In this document: piece by piece, positions 53,365 through 62,222 of the stretch
Numbering within the stretch: position 1 is the stretch's first letter
How the letters are laid out: every line of letters begins with the position of its first letter
Assembly: GCA_050633205.1 (NCBI GenBank)
Contig: JBOEGA010000010.1
Span: 38,625 to 102,624, forward strand
From: CBDHHC01 sp050633205
Lineage (GTDB): Bacteria > Pseudomonadota > Alphaproteobacteria > Rhizobiales > CBDHHC01
Reading direction: 5' to 3'
Length of the DNA: 64,000 nt
Translations under genes and position numbers: made by a program
The notes under the pieces: generated by a model
Told to the model about the DNA's origin: nothing
Database searches by the model: none
What the model saw: only the letters and a program-made list of their open reading frames with translations

Positions 53365-54315
53365 ATGGAGAATCCCAGGACTTCGCACATGTCTCAAGAT
53401 ACCAAACCATCGAATACCGTGGAAATTGACCCTCATACACAAACCAAAATTCTGTCCGAGGCATTGCCTTACATGCAACGTTACGACAGGCAGAGGGTGG
53501 TGATCAAGTATGGCGGACATGCTATGGGAGACCCTGAGCTTTCAGCCAGCTTTGCCAAAGATATTGTCATGCTGAAACAAAGCGGGCTGCACCCGATTGT
53601 TGTACATGGCGGTGGTCCGCAAATCGGTGCGATGCTGGCAAGGCTGAATATTGAATCAGAGTTCAAGCATGGACTTCGGGTAACTGACCGGGAAACGGTT
53701 GATGTTGTCGAGATGGTTCTGGCCGGATCGATAAACAAGCAGATTGTCTCTCACATTAACAATCAGGGCGGGCAGTCTGTCGGGATTTCCGGCAAGGATG
53801 GTAATCTGATGCAGGCCAGGAAGCTGGAAAAGCAGATGGTTGATCCGGATTCCAAACTGATGCAGGCGGTTGATCTTGGTTATGTTGGTGAGCCTACTGT
53901 TGTTAATCCGCATATTGTTGAATCCCTTATTGAAAACGGACTTATTCCGGTCATTGCGCCTCTTGGTGTTGGTGAGAACGGGCAGACTTTCAATATTAAT
54001 GCGGACACATTTGCAGGAGCCCTTGCTGTTGCACTGAAGGCGAAACGCCTGCTGCTTCTGACTGATGTGGAAGGTGTGCTGGATAATGACAAAAACCTGA
54101 TTGAAGAGCTAACGATTGCCGAAGCCAATAACCTGATTGAAAAGGATGTTATCTCGGGTGGTATGATCCCCAAGATTGAATCCTGTATTTCTGTGGTTGA
54201 GCAGGGTGTTGAGGCTGTCGTGATTATGGACGGCAAAGTTCCTCATGCTGTATTGCTTGAGCTGTTTACTGCCCATGGTTCAGGTACATTGCTTGGCAAG
54301 TCACGCGTTAAATAG
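53365..54315 (+). CDS. argB: Acetylglutamate kinase
   Basis: A 316-aa cytoplasmic kinase for the second step of arginine synthesis. VVIKYGGHAMGD is the phosphate-binding loop, VVHGGGPQIGAML binds acetylglutamate, and LLLLTDVEGVLD and GGMIPKIESCISVV form the ATP site. Start at 53365 or 53389; GGCAGG precedes the former and AGGA the latter, and the extra 8 residues are not conserved. The N-terminal helix region fits arginine-inhibited hexameric enzymes. The next gene follows after 12 bp. Confidence 0.95.
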   Translation: MENPRTSHMSQDTKPSNTVEIDPHTQTKILSEALPYMQRYDRQRVVIKYGGHAMGDPELSASFAKDIVMLKQSGLHPIVVHGGGPQIGAMLARLNIESEFKHGLRVTDRETVDVVEMVLAGSINKQIVSHINNQGGQSVGISGKDGNLMQARKLEKQMVDPDSKLMQAVDLGYVGEPTVVNPHIVESLIENGLIPVIAPLGVGENGQTFNINADTFAGALAVALKAKRLLLLTDVEGVLDNDKNLIEELTIAEANNLIEKDVISGGMIPKIESCISVVEQGVEAVVIMDGKVPHAVLLELFTAHGSGTLLGKSRVK

Positions 54316-54327
54316 AAAACAAATCCT

Positions 54328-55020
54328 ATGCCCCTAAGCCATATTGAAGACTGGATATTTGATCTTGATAATACGCTTTATCCAGCCGAATGTGATCTCT
54401 TTGCAGAAATAGATGTAAGGATGGGGGCATTTATTCAGGATTTTCTGAAGGTTGATGCTGTTGAAGCGCGCCGGGTTCAGAAAAGCTTCTTCAAGGAATA
54501 TGGCACCACACTGAATGGTCTGATGCTGGTGCATAACCTGAATCCCAAACTGTTTCTGGACTATGTGCATGATATTGACCATAGCGCAGTTGAAGAAAAT
54601 GCGCTGCTGAACAAGCTGCTTGAAGATATGGAAGGCAGGAAATTCGTGTTTACGAACGGAACTGTCTACCATGCAGAGAAGGTGCTTGACCGCCTTGGCA
54701 TAGCACATCATTTTCAAGATATTTTCGACATTGTTTCAACAGGTTATACACCAAAACCCAACAGGGAAGCCTATGACCATGTTATTGAAGCTACAGGGAT
54801 AAATCCCAAACGTGCCGTTATGTTTGAGGATATGGCCCGCAATCTGGAAGTACCTCATGCAATGGGAATGACGACGGTTCTTGTTCAGACCAGAGGCGAG
54901 CATCCTGATGCGGGGCTCGGTGTGCTTGGCACAGGTAATGAACCCCATGTGCACCATGTCACCCATGATCTGACTGATTTTCTGAATACGACTAATTTCA
55001 AGAGAAACCAGAAGCCTTAA
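54328..55020 (+). CDS. Pyrimidine 5'-nucleotidase-type HAD hydrolase
   Basis: A 230-aa HAD phosphatase. Motif I WIFDLDNTLYPAE, motif II FVFTNGT, motif III Lys in TPKPNREAYDHV and motif IV VMFEDMARNL are intact. This matches the SDT1/pyrimidine 5'-nucleotidase group that dephosphorylates UMP/CMP and related nucleotides. It is placed 12 bp after argB, an order common in alphaproteobacteria, so the two are co-transcribed. Direct evidence for its substrate in arginine or pyrimidine metabolism is lacking. Confidence 0.9.
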   Translation: MPLSHIEDWIFDLDNTLYPAECDLFAEIDVRMGAFIQDFLKVDAVEARRVQKSFFKEYGTTLNGLMLVHNLNPKLFLDYVHDIDHSAVEENALLNKLLEDMEGRKFVFTNGTVYHAEKVLDRLGIAHHFQDIFDIVSTGYTPKPNREAYDHVIEATGINPKRAVMFEDMARNLEVPHAMGMTTVLVQTRGEHPDAGLGVLGTGNEPHVHHVTHDLTDFLNTTNFKRNQKP

Positions 55021-55026
55021 TTGTGG

Positions 55027-55878
55027 CTAGTCCTGACTGCCTGGTAGATCGTATTGTTTTGCAATGATATCCCAGCCTTCTTCGGCTGTTTCTACAAAAT
55101 GAAACAGTTTGACATCTTCAGGCGAAATTGTGCCCTCTTCCGCCAGCGCCTCAAAATTGATGACCCGATTCCAGAACTTTTCACCGAACAGAATAACCGG
55201 CATAGGGTCAATTCGTTTTGTCTGGATGAGCGTGAGAGTTTCGAACAGCTCGTCGAAAGTGCCAAAACCTCCGGGGAAACTTACTGCTGCTTTCGCACGC
55301 ATAAGGAAATGCATTTTGCGCAAGGCAAAATAGTGGAAGTTAAAGCATAGTTCCGGTGTTACATATTCATTTGGTGCTTCCTCGAATGGAAGAACAATGT
55401 TGAGGCCAATGGATGGAGCATCGGCCTGTGTCGCACCGTAATTCACGGCTTCCATAATGCCGGGACCGCCACCGGATACCAGTACGTATTCCTTATAATC
55501 GAATTCTTTTGAGGCTTTTGATGCAAGCTTTGCGAATTTTCTGGCTTCTTCATAATATTTGGCATTATTGGCCAGGCCTTTTTCAGCCGCTTTTGATTTG
55601 GCCTGTATTTTTGCTCCGGGTTTTGGAATACGGGCACTGCCAAATACTGCGATTGTTGAGTTGATGCCGCGTTCCTGAAGTATCATTTCGGTTTTAAGCA
55701 GTTCAAGCTGCAGTCGTACCGGGCGAAGTTCTTCACGGAGCAGAAAATCCTGATCGCTAAAGGCGAGACGATAAGAGGGTGATTTGGTCTGTGGTGTCTC
55801 GGGTAAGTGTTTTGTTACATCGGCATCCTGCTCGGAAGTCCTGAAAATGCCCCGCCGCTTTCGCTTCATTTTGCTCAT
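55027..55878 (-). CDS. LOG family (TIGR00730-like) Rossmann-fold protein
   Basis: A 283-aa protein of the LOG group. VSGGGPGIMEAVNYGA and FPGGFGTFDELFETLTLIQT, with the PGGxGTxxE motif, are diagnostic. Many members release cytokinin bases from nucleotide monophosphates; others are AMP nucleosidase-like or of unknown use. This is the longer form with an N-terminal extension of ~80 residues, rich in basic residues at first. It is convergent with the nucleotidase gene only 6 bp away. Confidence 0.9.
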   Translation of the reverse strand: MSKMKRKRRGIFRTSEQDADVTKHLPETPQTKSPSYRLAFSDQDFLLREELRPVRLQLELLKTEMILQERGINSTIAVFGSARIPKPGAKIQAKSKAAEKGLANNAKYYEEARKFAKLASKASKEFDYKEYVLVSGGGPGIMEAVNYGATQADAPSIGLNIVLPFEEAPNEYVTPELCFNFHYFALRKMHFLMRAKAAVSFPGGFGTFDELFETLTLIQTKRIDPMPVILFGEKFWNRVINFEALAEEGTISPEDVKLFHFVETAEEGWDIIAKQYDLPGSQD

Positions 55879-56000
55879 TTATAGTTATTTCCTAATATTT
55901 TTCTTGAATTTATCTCGTATTATTGCACAAATCTCCGCAATCTTTTAACGTCCAGTTTAATTTAGCACCAGAAAGCCTGATGGGGAGTTAATAAAGCACT

Positions 56001-56846
56001 ATGACAGATAAGACAGCACTTCAATCCACGATTGAAACGGCTTTTGAAAACCGTGATGAAATTAATGCGCAGACACAGGGTGAAGTGCGCGAAGCGGTGA
56101 ATGATGCATTGAACATGCTTGATAGCGGTGAAGGCCGTGTTGCCGAGAAAGTGGATGGCACATGGGTTGTCAATCAGTGGCTGAAAAAGGCCGTTCTTTT
56201 GTCATTCAGACTGAATGATATGACTGAAATCGGCGGTGGCCCGGGTGGCAGCAGCTGGTGGGATAAAGTTCCTTCGAAATTTGACGGATGGGATGATGCG
56301 CGTTTCAAATCGGCTGGTTTCAGAGCTGTTCCCAACTGTACCGTTCGTCACTCCGCATATATTGGACCAAGCGTGGTTCTAATGCCGAGCTTTGTAAACC
56401 TTGGGGCATATGTTGATTCAGGGGCCATGATTGATACATGGGCGACTGTTGGTTCATGTGCGCAGATTGGTAAAAATGTTCACCTGTCTGGCGGAGCCGG
56501 TATTGGAGGTGTACTTGAGCCATTGCAGGCTGATCCTGTGATTATTGAGGACAACTGCTTTATTGGAGCCCGTTCTGAAGTTGCAGAAGGTGTTCGTGTC
56601 GGAGAAGGTTCAGTTCTTTCCATGGGTGTTTACCTTGGGCAGTCTACAAAGATTGTGGACCGCGCTACTGGTGAAGTTCACCGTGGTGTTGTTCCTCCCT
56701 ATTCCGTCGTGGTTCCGGGTGCGCTACCTGGCAAACCTCTTGCGGACGGAACTCCAGGGCCTTCGCTTTATTGCGCAGTGATCGTAAAAACTGTCGATGA
56801 GCAGACGCGTTCCAAGACATCAGTGAATGAACTTTTGCGAGATTAA
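56001..56846 (+). CDS. dapD: 2,3,4,5-tetrahydropyridine-2,6-dicarboxylate N-succinyltransferase
   Basis: A 281-aa acyltransferase of the lysine/diaminopimelate pathway. The left-handed beta-helix is visible as hexapeptide repeats (HSAYIGPSVVLMPSFVNLGA, GKNVHLSGGAGIGGV, DNCFIGARSEVAEGV). It uses succinyl-CoA to acylate tetrahydrodipicolinate and is paired with dapE downstream. GGGGAG lies well upstream of the ATG, at a somewhat long distance. The next gene, for a membrane protein, starts 97 bp later. Confidence 0.96.
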   Translation: MTDKTALQSTIETAFENRDEINAQTQGEVREAVNDALNMLDSGEGRVAEKVDGTWVVNQWLKKAVLLSFRLNDMTEIGGGPGGSSWWDKVPSKFDGWDDARFKSAGFRAVPNCTVRHSAYIGPSVVLMPSFVNLGAYVDSGAMIDTWATVGSCAQIGKNVHLSGGAGIGGVLEPLQADPVIIEDNCFIGARSEVAEGVRVGEGSVLSMGVYLGQSTKIVDRATGEVHRGVVPPYSVVVPGALPGKPLADGTPGPSLYCAVIVKTVDEQTRSKTSVNELLRD

Positions 56847-56943
56847 TTCACCTGCAAAATAATTTGCCATATTTTAAGGATACTTCCCTTTTACCTGTCA
56901 TGGTTGTAGATACATGCATCATGATTTGTAAAAGGGTGGGCCT

Positions 56944-57696
56944 GTGACGAATTATTCGCAACTTCGACCTGAAAAAGTGATTGAAACGCTGGAGAAGCTT
57001 CACCAGCGTATCAAAGAACGCTTTCCGAACCGGGGGCTTGTCAATGTCTGTTCTGAACTGACGGAGCTGGCAAAAGTTACTTCCGAGCGGTCCAGACGAA
57101 TAGCCAGACCGAATATTTTCCTGCGAACTATTGTTGCACTGGTGGTTGCCGGGGCTATTGGTCTGCTCATATATATTTTCTACTATTATCCAACCTATAT
57201 TCAGGTTAATCTCGATGATGGGACTGTTAAGGCAGATAAAGGCCTGCAACTTATTACCGGCATTGAAGCACTGGCAAATATCGTTCTGCTGCTTGGCGCG
57301 GCTATTTTCTCTCTATGGACCTGGGAGAAACGCTACAAGCAAAGAAGATCTCTTGAATTTCTTAATGAACTGAATGCCATTACGCATGTTATTGACATGC
57401 ATCAGCTAACAAAAGATCCAAGCTTTATTATTATCTCAGGCCCGAAGACAAGCAGTTCTCCGAAAAGGGAAATGAGCGAATTTGAGCTAACGAGGTATCT
57501 GGATTATTGCAGTGAGATGCTTTCACTGACTGCCAAACTTGCTGCCTTTTATGCACAAAGTATGCATGAGCCGGCTGTTGTTCGGGCTGCCGCTGATATT
57601 GAGCAGTTAACGACAAATATGTCCCGCAAAATCTGGCAGAAAATAATACTGGTGCAGAATAATACCAATGCTATCAAGCACAGCCTTTCTGCTTAA
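56944..57696 (+). CDS. Two-helix membrane protein between dapD and dapE, unknown function
   Basis: A 250-aa protein of unknown family. After an N-terminal helical part (VIETLEKLHQRIKERFPNRG) come two transmembrane helices (FLRTIVALVVAGAIGLLIYI and ALANIVLLLGAAIFSLWTWE) joined by ~25 periplasmic residues. A helical cytoplasmic C-terminal domain follows with HVIDMHQLTKDPSF. It starts with GTG after a purine-rich AAAAGGGTGGG. Its place between dapD and dapE suggests co-transcription, but nothing in the sequence links it to lysine synthesis. Confidence 0.72.
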   Translation: MTNYSQLRPEKVIETLEKLHQRIKERFPNRGLVNVCSELTELAKVTSERSRRIARPNIFLRTIVALVVAGAIGLLIYIFYYYPTYIQVNLDDGTVKADKGLQLITGIEALANIVLLLGAAIFSLWTWEKRYKQRRSLEFLNELNAITHVIDMHQLTKDPSFIIISGPKTSSSPKREMSEFELTRYLDYCSEMLSLTAKLAAFYAQSMHEPAVVRAAADIEQLTTNMSRKIWQKIILVQNNTNAIKHSLSA

Positions 57697-57739
57697 CCCA
57701 ATAGTTGACGAAAATAGTGATTGTTCCTAAACAATCACT

Positions 57740-58924
57740 ATGACCAACGATGAACACATATCAGATCCTGTGAAAATTACTCAGGACCTTGTCCGCTGCC
57801 CCAGTGTTACTCCTGAGGAGGGCGGCGCCCTTGATTATATTGAAGCGCTTCTCAGTAAAGCAGGATTTACGTGCACCAGACTTCCTTTTTCTGAGGAAGG
57901 CACTCCTGATGTTGATAATCTCTATGCACGCATAGGTACGAGTGCGCCGCATATATGTTTTGCTGGACATACTGATGTTGTCCCGGTTGGCGACCTTGCA
58001 TCATGGTCTCATGGCCCTTTTGACGGCAAAATTTCTGACGGTAAGCTTTATGGCCGTGGTACTGCAGACATGAAGGGTGGTGTCGCCTGTTTTCTTAGCG
58101 CTGCACTAAAATATATCGGGGATGGTAACGACTTAAAACAAGGCTCTATCAGTTTCCTTACTACCGGTGATGAAGAAGGTCCCGCTATTAATGGCACTGT
58201 AAAAATGTTGCAGTGGCTGCAGGACAACGGGGAAGTTCCCGATCACTGCATTGTTGGCGAGCCGACAAATACTGATGCACTGGGAGATACAATAAAAATT
58301 GGCAGACGAGGCAGTCTGAATGGGGTTCTGACCGTTCGTGGTGTGCAGGGGCATGTGGCCTATCAGGCGCTGGCGGATAACCCAATTCCTGGGCTGCTTG
58401 ATATCTTACAGGGGCTTATTGCTGAGCCACTTGATAAAGGCACAGATTTTTTTGCACCTTCCAATCTGGAAATTACCACGGTTGACGTTGGGAATACGGC
58501 TACGAATGTCATTCCTGAAAAAGCTGTTGCGAAGTTCAATATTCGTTTTAATGATGCGCATACGGCAGATAGTCTGACCAAGCATCTGCGGGAAACTGCT
58601 GCTGAAGCCCTCAGAAAGAAATCACTTATTCACGAGTTTCGTTTTGCCAAAAGCGGGGACAGCTTCCTGACTGAACCGGGACAGCTCAGTGATATACTTC
58701 AGTCAGCAATCAGGACGCATACGGGACACACAGCAGAGCTTTCGACCAGCGGCGGTACATCTGATGCCCGGTTTATCAAGGATTATTGTCCTGTACTGGA
58801 GTTTGGACTGATTAACCGGACGATACATCAGGTGAACGAGCATGTTGATGTCGAAGACCTATATGCGCTGACATCGATTTATGAGGATTTTCTCCGGGAT
58901 TATTTCAAGGTCTTTAATACATAG
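57740..58924 (+). CDS. dapE: Succinyl-diaminopimelate desuccinylase
   Basis: A 394-aa M20 metallo-hydrolase that removes succinate from N-succinyl-LL-DAP. Metal ligands are visible in CFAGHTDVVPVGD, RGTADMKGGVACF, TTGDEEGPAINGT and the late GLINRTIHQVNEHV. The dimerisation domain begins after GRRGSLNGVLTVRG. The catalytic Glu pair DEEG is intact. Its last 11 bases overlap the convergent dehydrogenase gene. Confidence 0.96.
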   Translation: MTNDEHISDPVKITQDLVRCPSVTPEEGGALDYIEALLSKAGFTCTRLPFSEEGTPDVDNLYARIGTSAPHICFAGHTDVVPVGDLASWSHGPFDGKISDGKLYGRGTADMKGGVACFLSAALKYIGDGNDLKQGSISFLTTGDEEGPAINGTVKMLQWLQDNGEVPDHCIVGEPTNTDALGDTIKIGRRGSLNGVLTVRGVQGHVAYQALADNPIPGLLDILQGLIAEPLDKGTDFFAPSNLEITTVDVGNTATNVIPEKAVAKFNIRFNDAHTADSLTKHLRETAAEALRKKSLIHEFRFAKSGDSFLTEPGQLSDILQSAIRTHTGHTAELSTSGGTSDARFIKDYCPVLEFGLINRTIHQVNEHVDVEDLYALTSIYEDFLRDYFKVFNT

Positions 58925-59906
58925 ACGGGTGAACCATATCGGGCGGGACATGGCCGTCAGTAAAGGATTTGATATTGACTATAACCTTGCTGCCCATGTC
59001 TATCCGCCCCTCTATTGTGGCTGAACCCATGTGCGGAAGCGTTACAACATTATCCAGCGTCAGAAGCTTGGGATTTATTTCCGGTTCACGTTCGAAAACA
59101 TCGAGGCCGGCTCCTGCTATATGTCTGGTTTCCAGAGCTTCTACGAGCGCACTTTCGTCAATGACCTCGCCTCTGGCTGTGTTGACAATATAGGCTTCAG
59201 GTTTCATCAGATTTATTCTGCGGGCTGACAACAGGTGGTATGTTGCCGGAGTGCGGGGGCAATTGATGGAGATAATATCCATTCTTGCCAACATCTGATC
59301 CAGGCTTTCCCAGTATGTTGCGCCCAGCTCTTCCTCTTTTTCAGAACTCAACTGGTGACGATTGTGGTAGTGGATTTTTATGCCGAATGCCTTAGCTCTT
59401 CTGGCAATAGCGCGACCAATACGACCAAGACCGACTATGCCTAACTGTTTGCCGTGAATACGGTGTCCGAGCATCCAGGTAGGAGACCAGCCCTGCCAGC
59501 TTTGCCCATGCTCCCGAAGATATAAATTACCTTCAGCAAGGCGCCTTGGAACTGCAAGCAGGAGAGCCATTGCCATATCTGCAGTATCTTCAGTCAGAAC
59601 GCCGGGGGTGTTGGTAACAGTGATATTCAGATCAAGAGCTGTATCGAGATCAATATTGTCAACGCCATTACCGAAATTTGCAATAAGCCTGCATTGTGGA
59701 CCAGCTTCTTTCAAAACCGCTGCATCAATTTTATCTGTAACAGTCGGAACCAGTATTTCAGCTTCCTGAACAGCTTTTATCAGTTGATCTTTGGTAAAAG
59801 GGGTATCAGTTTCGTTAAATTTAACATTAAACAATTCACGCATACGAGTTTCAATGACTTCCGGCAGTCGGCGTGTAAGTATTACCAATGGCTTTTTCAA
59901 AGTCAT
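58914..59906 (-). CDS. D-2-hydroxyacid dehydrogenase (glyoxylate/hydroxypyruvate reductase type)
   Basis: A 330-aa NAD(P)-dependent dehydrogenase. The nucleotide-binding loop is LGIVGLGRIGRAIARRAKA. The catalytic Arg is in VNTARGEVIDE, Glu in DVFEREPEINP and His in TLPHMGSAT. HNRHQL after the loop suggests NADP preference. It resembles glyoxylate reductases of alphaproteobacteria. The 3' end overlaps dapE by 11 bp. A long AT-rich region precedes its start. Confidence 0.92.
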   Translation of the reverse strand: MTLKKPLVILTRRLPEVIETRMRELFNVKFNETDTPFTKDQLIKAVQEAEILVPTVTDKIDAAVLKEAGPQCRLIANFGNGVDNIDLDTALDLNITVTNTPGVLTEDTADMAMALLLAVPRRLAEGNLYLREHGQSWQGWSPTWMLGHRIHGKQLGIVGLGRIGRAIARRAKAFGIKIHYHNRHQLSSEKEEELGATYWESLDQMLARMDIISINCPRTPATYHLLSARRINLMKPEAYIVNTARGEVIDESALVEALETRHIAGAGLDVFEREPEINPKLLTLDNVVTLPHMGSATIEGRIDMGSKVIVNIKSFTDGHVPPDMVHPSMY

Positions 59907-60166
59907 CTACTTCTCCGTAACGTAAAAGACTATATTTTTAGCATAGCCTTTCTTTTAAATCTTCAAAACAATTATATATTTTTTTGAATATATAAAATTG
60001 ATTTTTACAAAATCTGCAGATTCTTCATTCAAATTGATTCCCATGTTCCAGTTTAAAATATTTAAAATCTACAATTGTTGTTTTTTATGATTAGTTTATG
60101 GCAATGCACCTTGCATCCTCTGACATCATATGGAATAGAATCGGCGTTCAAACGGGGAAAAATTTT

Positions 60167-60748
60167 ATGATGCGTAACAAGATCAATTTTAAAGCTGCTC
60201 AGATTTGTTTTGCCTTTTCATTTCTGTTTCCAATTCTAGTTTTCTCCGGCCCTTCAGTTGCGAATAATAACTCCGGAGCAATCAGCAAAGGAAAAGCGAC
60301 AGGATTACCTGTACCGCGCTTTGCAAGCCTGAAAGCAGATGAAGTTAATGTACGTATTGGCCCGGATGGGAAAAAATATAAAATCAAGTGGGTTTACAAG
60401 AAGGCAGGGCTTCCTGTCGAAATTATTGCCGAGTTCTCTAACTGGCGTCATGTGCGTGACAGTGAAGGCGTTGACGGGTGGGTATTCCATGCGCTTCTGT
60501 CAGGCAGAAGAACTGCTCTCATAACTCCCTGGGCGAAAAAAAGTGCCGGAGGTGCTCCGGAAACAGTTCCGCTCTATAAGAGCCAAAGTGCTGAGAAAAA
60601 TAATATTGCGCTGCTGGTTGAAAGCGGCGTTCTTGCGCATATCGTCAAATGTAACGGAAAATGGTGCAAGCTCTCAATTGAAGATCATATGGGCTGGATT
60701 CAGCAGAAAAAATTATGGGGTGTCTATCAGGAGGAGAACCTGCCTTAG
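60167..60748 (+). CDS. Exported SH3-domain protein
   Basis: A 193-aa protein with a signal peptide (FAFSFLFPILVFSGPSVA, cleaved near ANN). Two bacterial SH3-like units follow. The first has ADEVNVRIGPDGKKYKIKWV and ending GVDGWVFHALLSG. The second ends at DHMGWIQQKKLWG. Such domains bind cell-wall peptides or partner proteins. ATG 60167 is taken, though an adjacent ATG at 60170 is equally possible. It is convergent with irr, 17 bp away. Confidence 0.8.
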   Translation: MMRNKINFKAAQICFAFSFLFPILVFSGPSVANNNSGAISKGKATGLPVPRFASLKADEVNVRIGPDGKKYKIKWVYKKAGLPVEIIAEFSNWRHVRDSEGVDGWVFHALLSGRRTALITPWAKKSAGGAPETVPLYKSQSAEKNNIALLVESGVLAHIVKCNGKWCKLSIEDHMGWIQQKKLWGVYQEENLP

Positions 60749-60765
60749 GCTCTCTCACCAACCTG

Positions 60766-61182
60766 CTATTTTTTTGCCAGATGAACGACGATATCAACGC
60801 GAGCGATTTTCATACCTTCAGGGGCTTCAGGAAGGCCCGAGATTTCGACATCTTCACCTGGAATATCTATCAGCTTGCCATTCTGCTCATGATAGAAATG
60901 TGAGTGATTTGATGTGTTTGTATCAAAGTATGTTTTTGAACCGTTAATGGCTACCTGTCTTAGAAGTCCTGCTTCAGTAAACTGGTGCAATGTGTTGTAG
61001 ACCGTTGCCAGAGAAACTGACATTTCCTGGTTAACAGCTTCTTCATGCAGCTGTTCTGCTGTGACGTGGCGATCTCCCTTGGCAAACAGCAGATCGCCCA
61101 GCTCCAGACGCTGACGTGTCGGGCGCAGCCCTGCGTCTTTTAAAATCTGCTTTAATTCGTCAATATGATATGTTTCAGACAT
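60766..61182 (-). CDS. irr: Irr, Fur-family iron response regulator
   Basis: A 138-aa Fur-superfamily regulator of the Irr group, which senses haem status and controls iron and haem genes in alphaproteobacteria. GLRPTRQRLELGDLLFAKGD followed by RHVTAEQLHEEA is characteristic, as is VSLATVYNTLHQFTEAGLLR. The His cluster SNHSHFYHE is the metal/haem site, and there is no Cys zinc pair as in Fur. ATG 61182 is chosen with GGAAAG seven bases upstream; a start at 61251 would add 23 residues with a Cys-Lys-Leu-Pro element. Divergent from fabA. Confidence 0.9.
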   Translation of the reverse strand: MSETYHIDELKQILKDAGLRPTRQRLELGDLLFAKGDRHVTAEQLHEEAVNQEMSVSLATVYNTLHQFTEAGLLRQVAINGSKTYFDTNTSNHSHFYHEQNGKLIDIPGEDVEISGLPEAPEGMKIARVDIVVHLAKK

Positions 61183-61251
61183 ATCTGTGCTTTCCCAAGG
61201 TAACTTGCATTCTGCCCGCTTCCCCCGAATCCGAGTTAAAGGAGCATCCAT

Positions 61252-61605
61252 ATACAGATTTACAATATACTGCTTAATTTATATATTGTCTAATTGATAA
61301 AAAGAAAGATGGTACCTGCAACCGCGGTAATTTTGTACTGCTATGTGTACAGGTTCATTAAATTTCGTGTATTTTAATCCTATTTGCCCGGTTGTCAGCA
61401 GACTAACAATGACTTATTCAACGGTGACCATGTGGTATGATAGCACATGGACATGCCCGTCATAGAAATGTTAAAAAGACTTAACACATTATGCCATACC
61501 GCCCCTTTTTATAAGTGAATGAGTATGATAGGAAGTTTGCGAGCATAAGTTAATTATATAACTGGAATCACAACCAACGACGAGAATGGGTAGGAAATAG
61601 GAATT
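61252..61605. promoter_or_regulatory. irr/fabA divergent control region with two inverted repeats
   Basis: About 350 bp. ACAATATA-(12)-TATATTGT at 61262-61289 lies close to the irr start. CCATGTG-(9)-CACATGG at 61428-61450 lies ~155 bp before fabA. Both are candidate operators; no clean sigma70 box could be fixed. Confidence 0.45.
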
Positions 61606-62139
61606 ATGGCGGAACGCCGATCTCACTTCGAGTATGAAGACTTAATAGCTTGTGCCAGAGGGGAATTATTTGGCCCAGGTAATGCTCAGTTGCCTTTACC
61701 ACCAATGCTGATGTTTGACAGAATTACAAGCATTACTGATGACGGTGGCGAATTTTCAAAAGGCCAGATTATTGCCGAACTGGACGTAAAACCTGATCTG
61801 TGGTTTTTCCCCTGTCATTTCAAAGATAATCCGGTTATGCCGGGATGTCTCGGGCTTGACGCTCTATGGCAGATGCTTGGGTTTTTCCTTGGCTGGCTTG
61901 GAGCTCCAGGCCGCGGTTATGCCAGAAGTGTCGGCGAAGTCAAACTTATGGGTATGGTTACACCAGAGACGCAAAAGCTGGAATTCATCGTAGATCTGAA
62001 GAAGGTTATTCTGAAAAAGCTTACACTTGGTGTTGGCAACGGAATTCTGAGAGCTGATGGCGAACTGTGCTACACAGTGAAAGATATGAAAGTCGCTTTG
62101 GTGGAAGACGACGCAGCTAAAATTGCTGCTGGCGCCTAA
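61606..62139 (+). CDS. fabA: 3-hydroxydecanoyl-ACP dehydratase/isomerase
   Basis: A 177-aa hot-dog-fold enzyme that starts the anaerobic unsaturated fatty acid branch by making trans-2 and cis-3 decenoyl-ACP. WFFPCHFKDNPVMPGCLGLD contains the catalytic His, and LDALWQM the catalytic Asp. MLMFDRITSITDDGG is the standard N-terminal part. AGGAAATAGGA precedes the ATG. fabB and fabI follow on the same strand. Confidence 0.97.
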   Translation: MAERRSHFEYEDLIACARGELFGPGNAQLPLPPMLMFDRITSITDDGGEFSKGQIIAELDVKPDLWFFPCHFKDNPVMPGCLGLDALWQMLGFFLGWLGAPGRGYARSVGEVKLMGMVTPETQKLEFIVDLKKVILKKLTLGVGNGILRADGELCYTVKDMKVALVEDDAAKIAAGA

Positions 62140-62222
62140 TAATTAATATGAGTTAAAGGTTCAGCCCCTTTGTTTCTTTCTTACATTGGGGTTGAGTCCG
62201 GAATCCACAGGGTCCCAATAAT

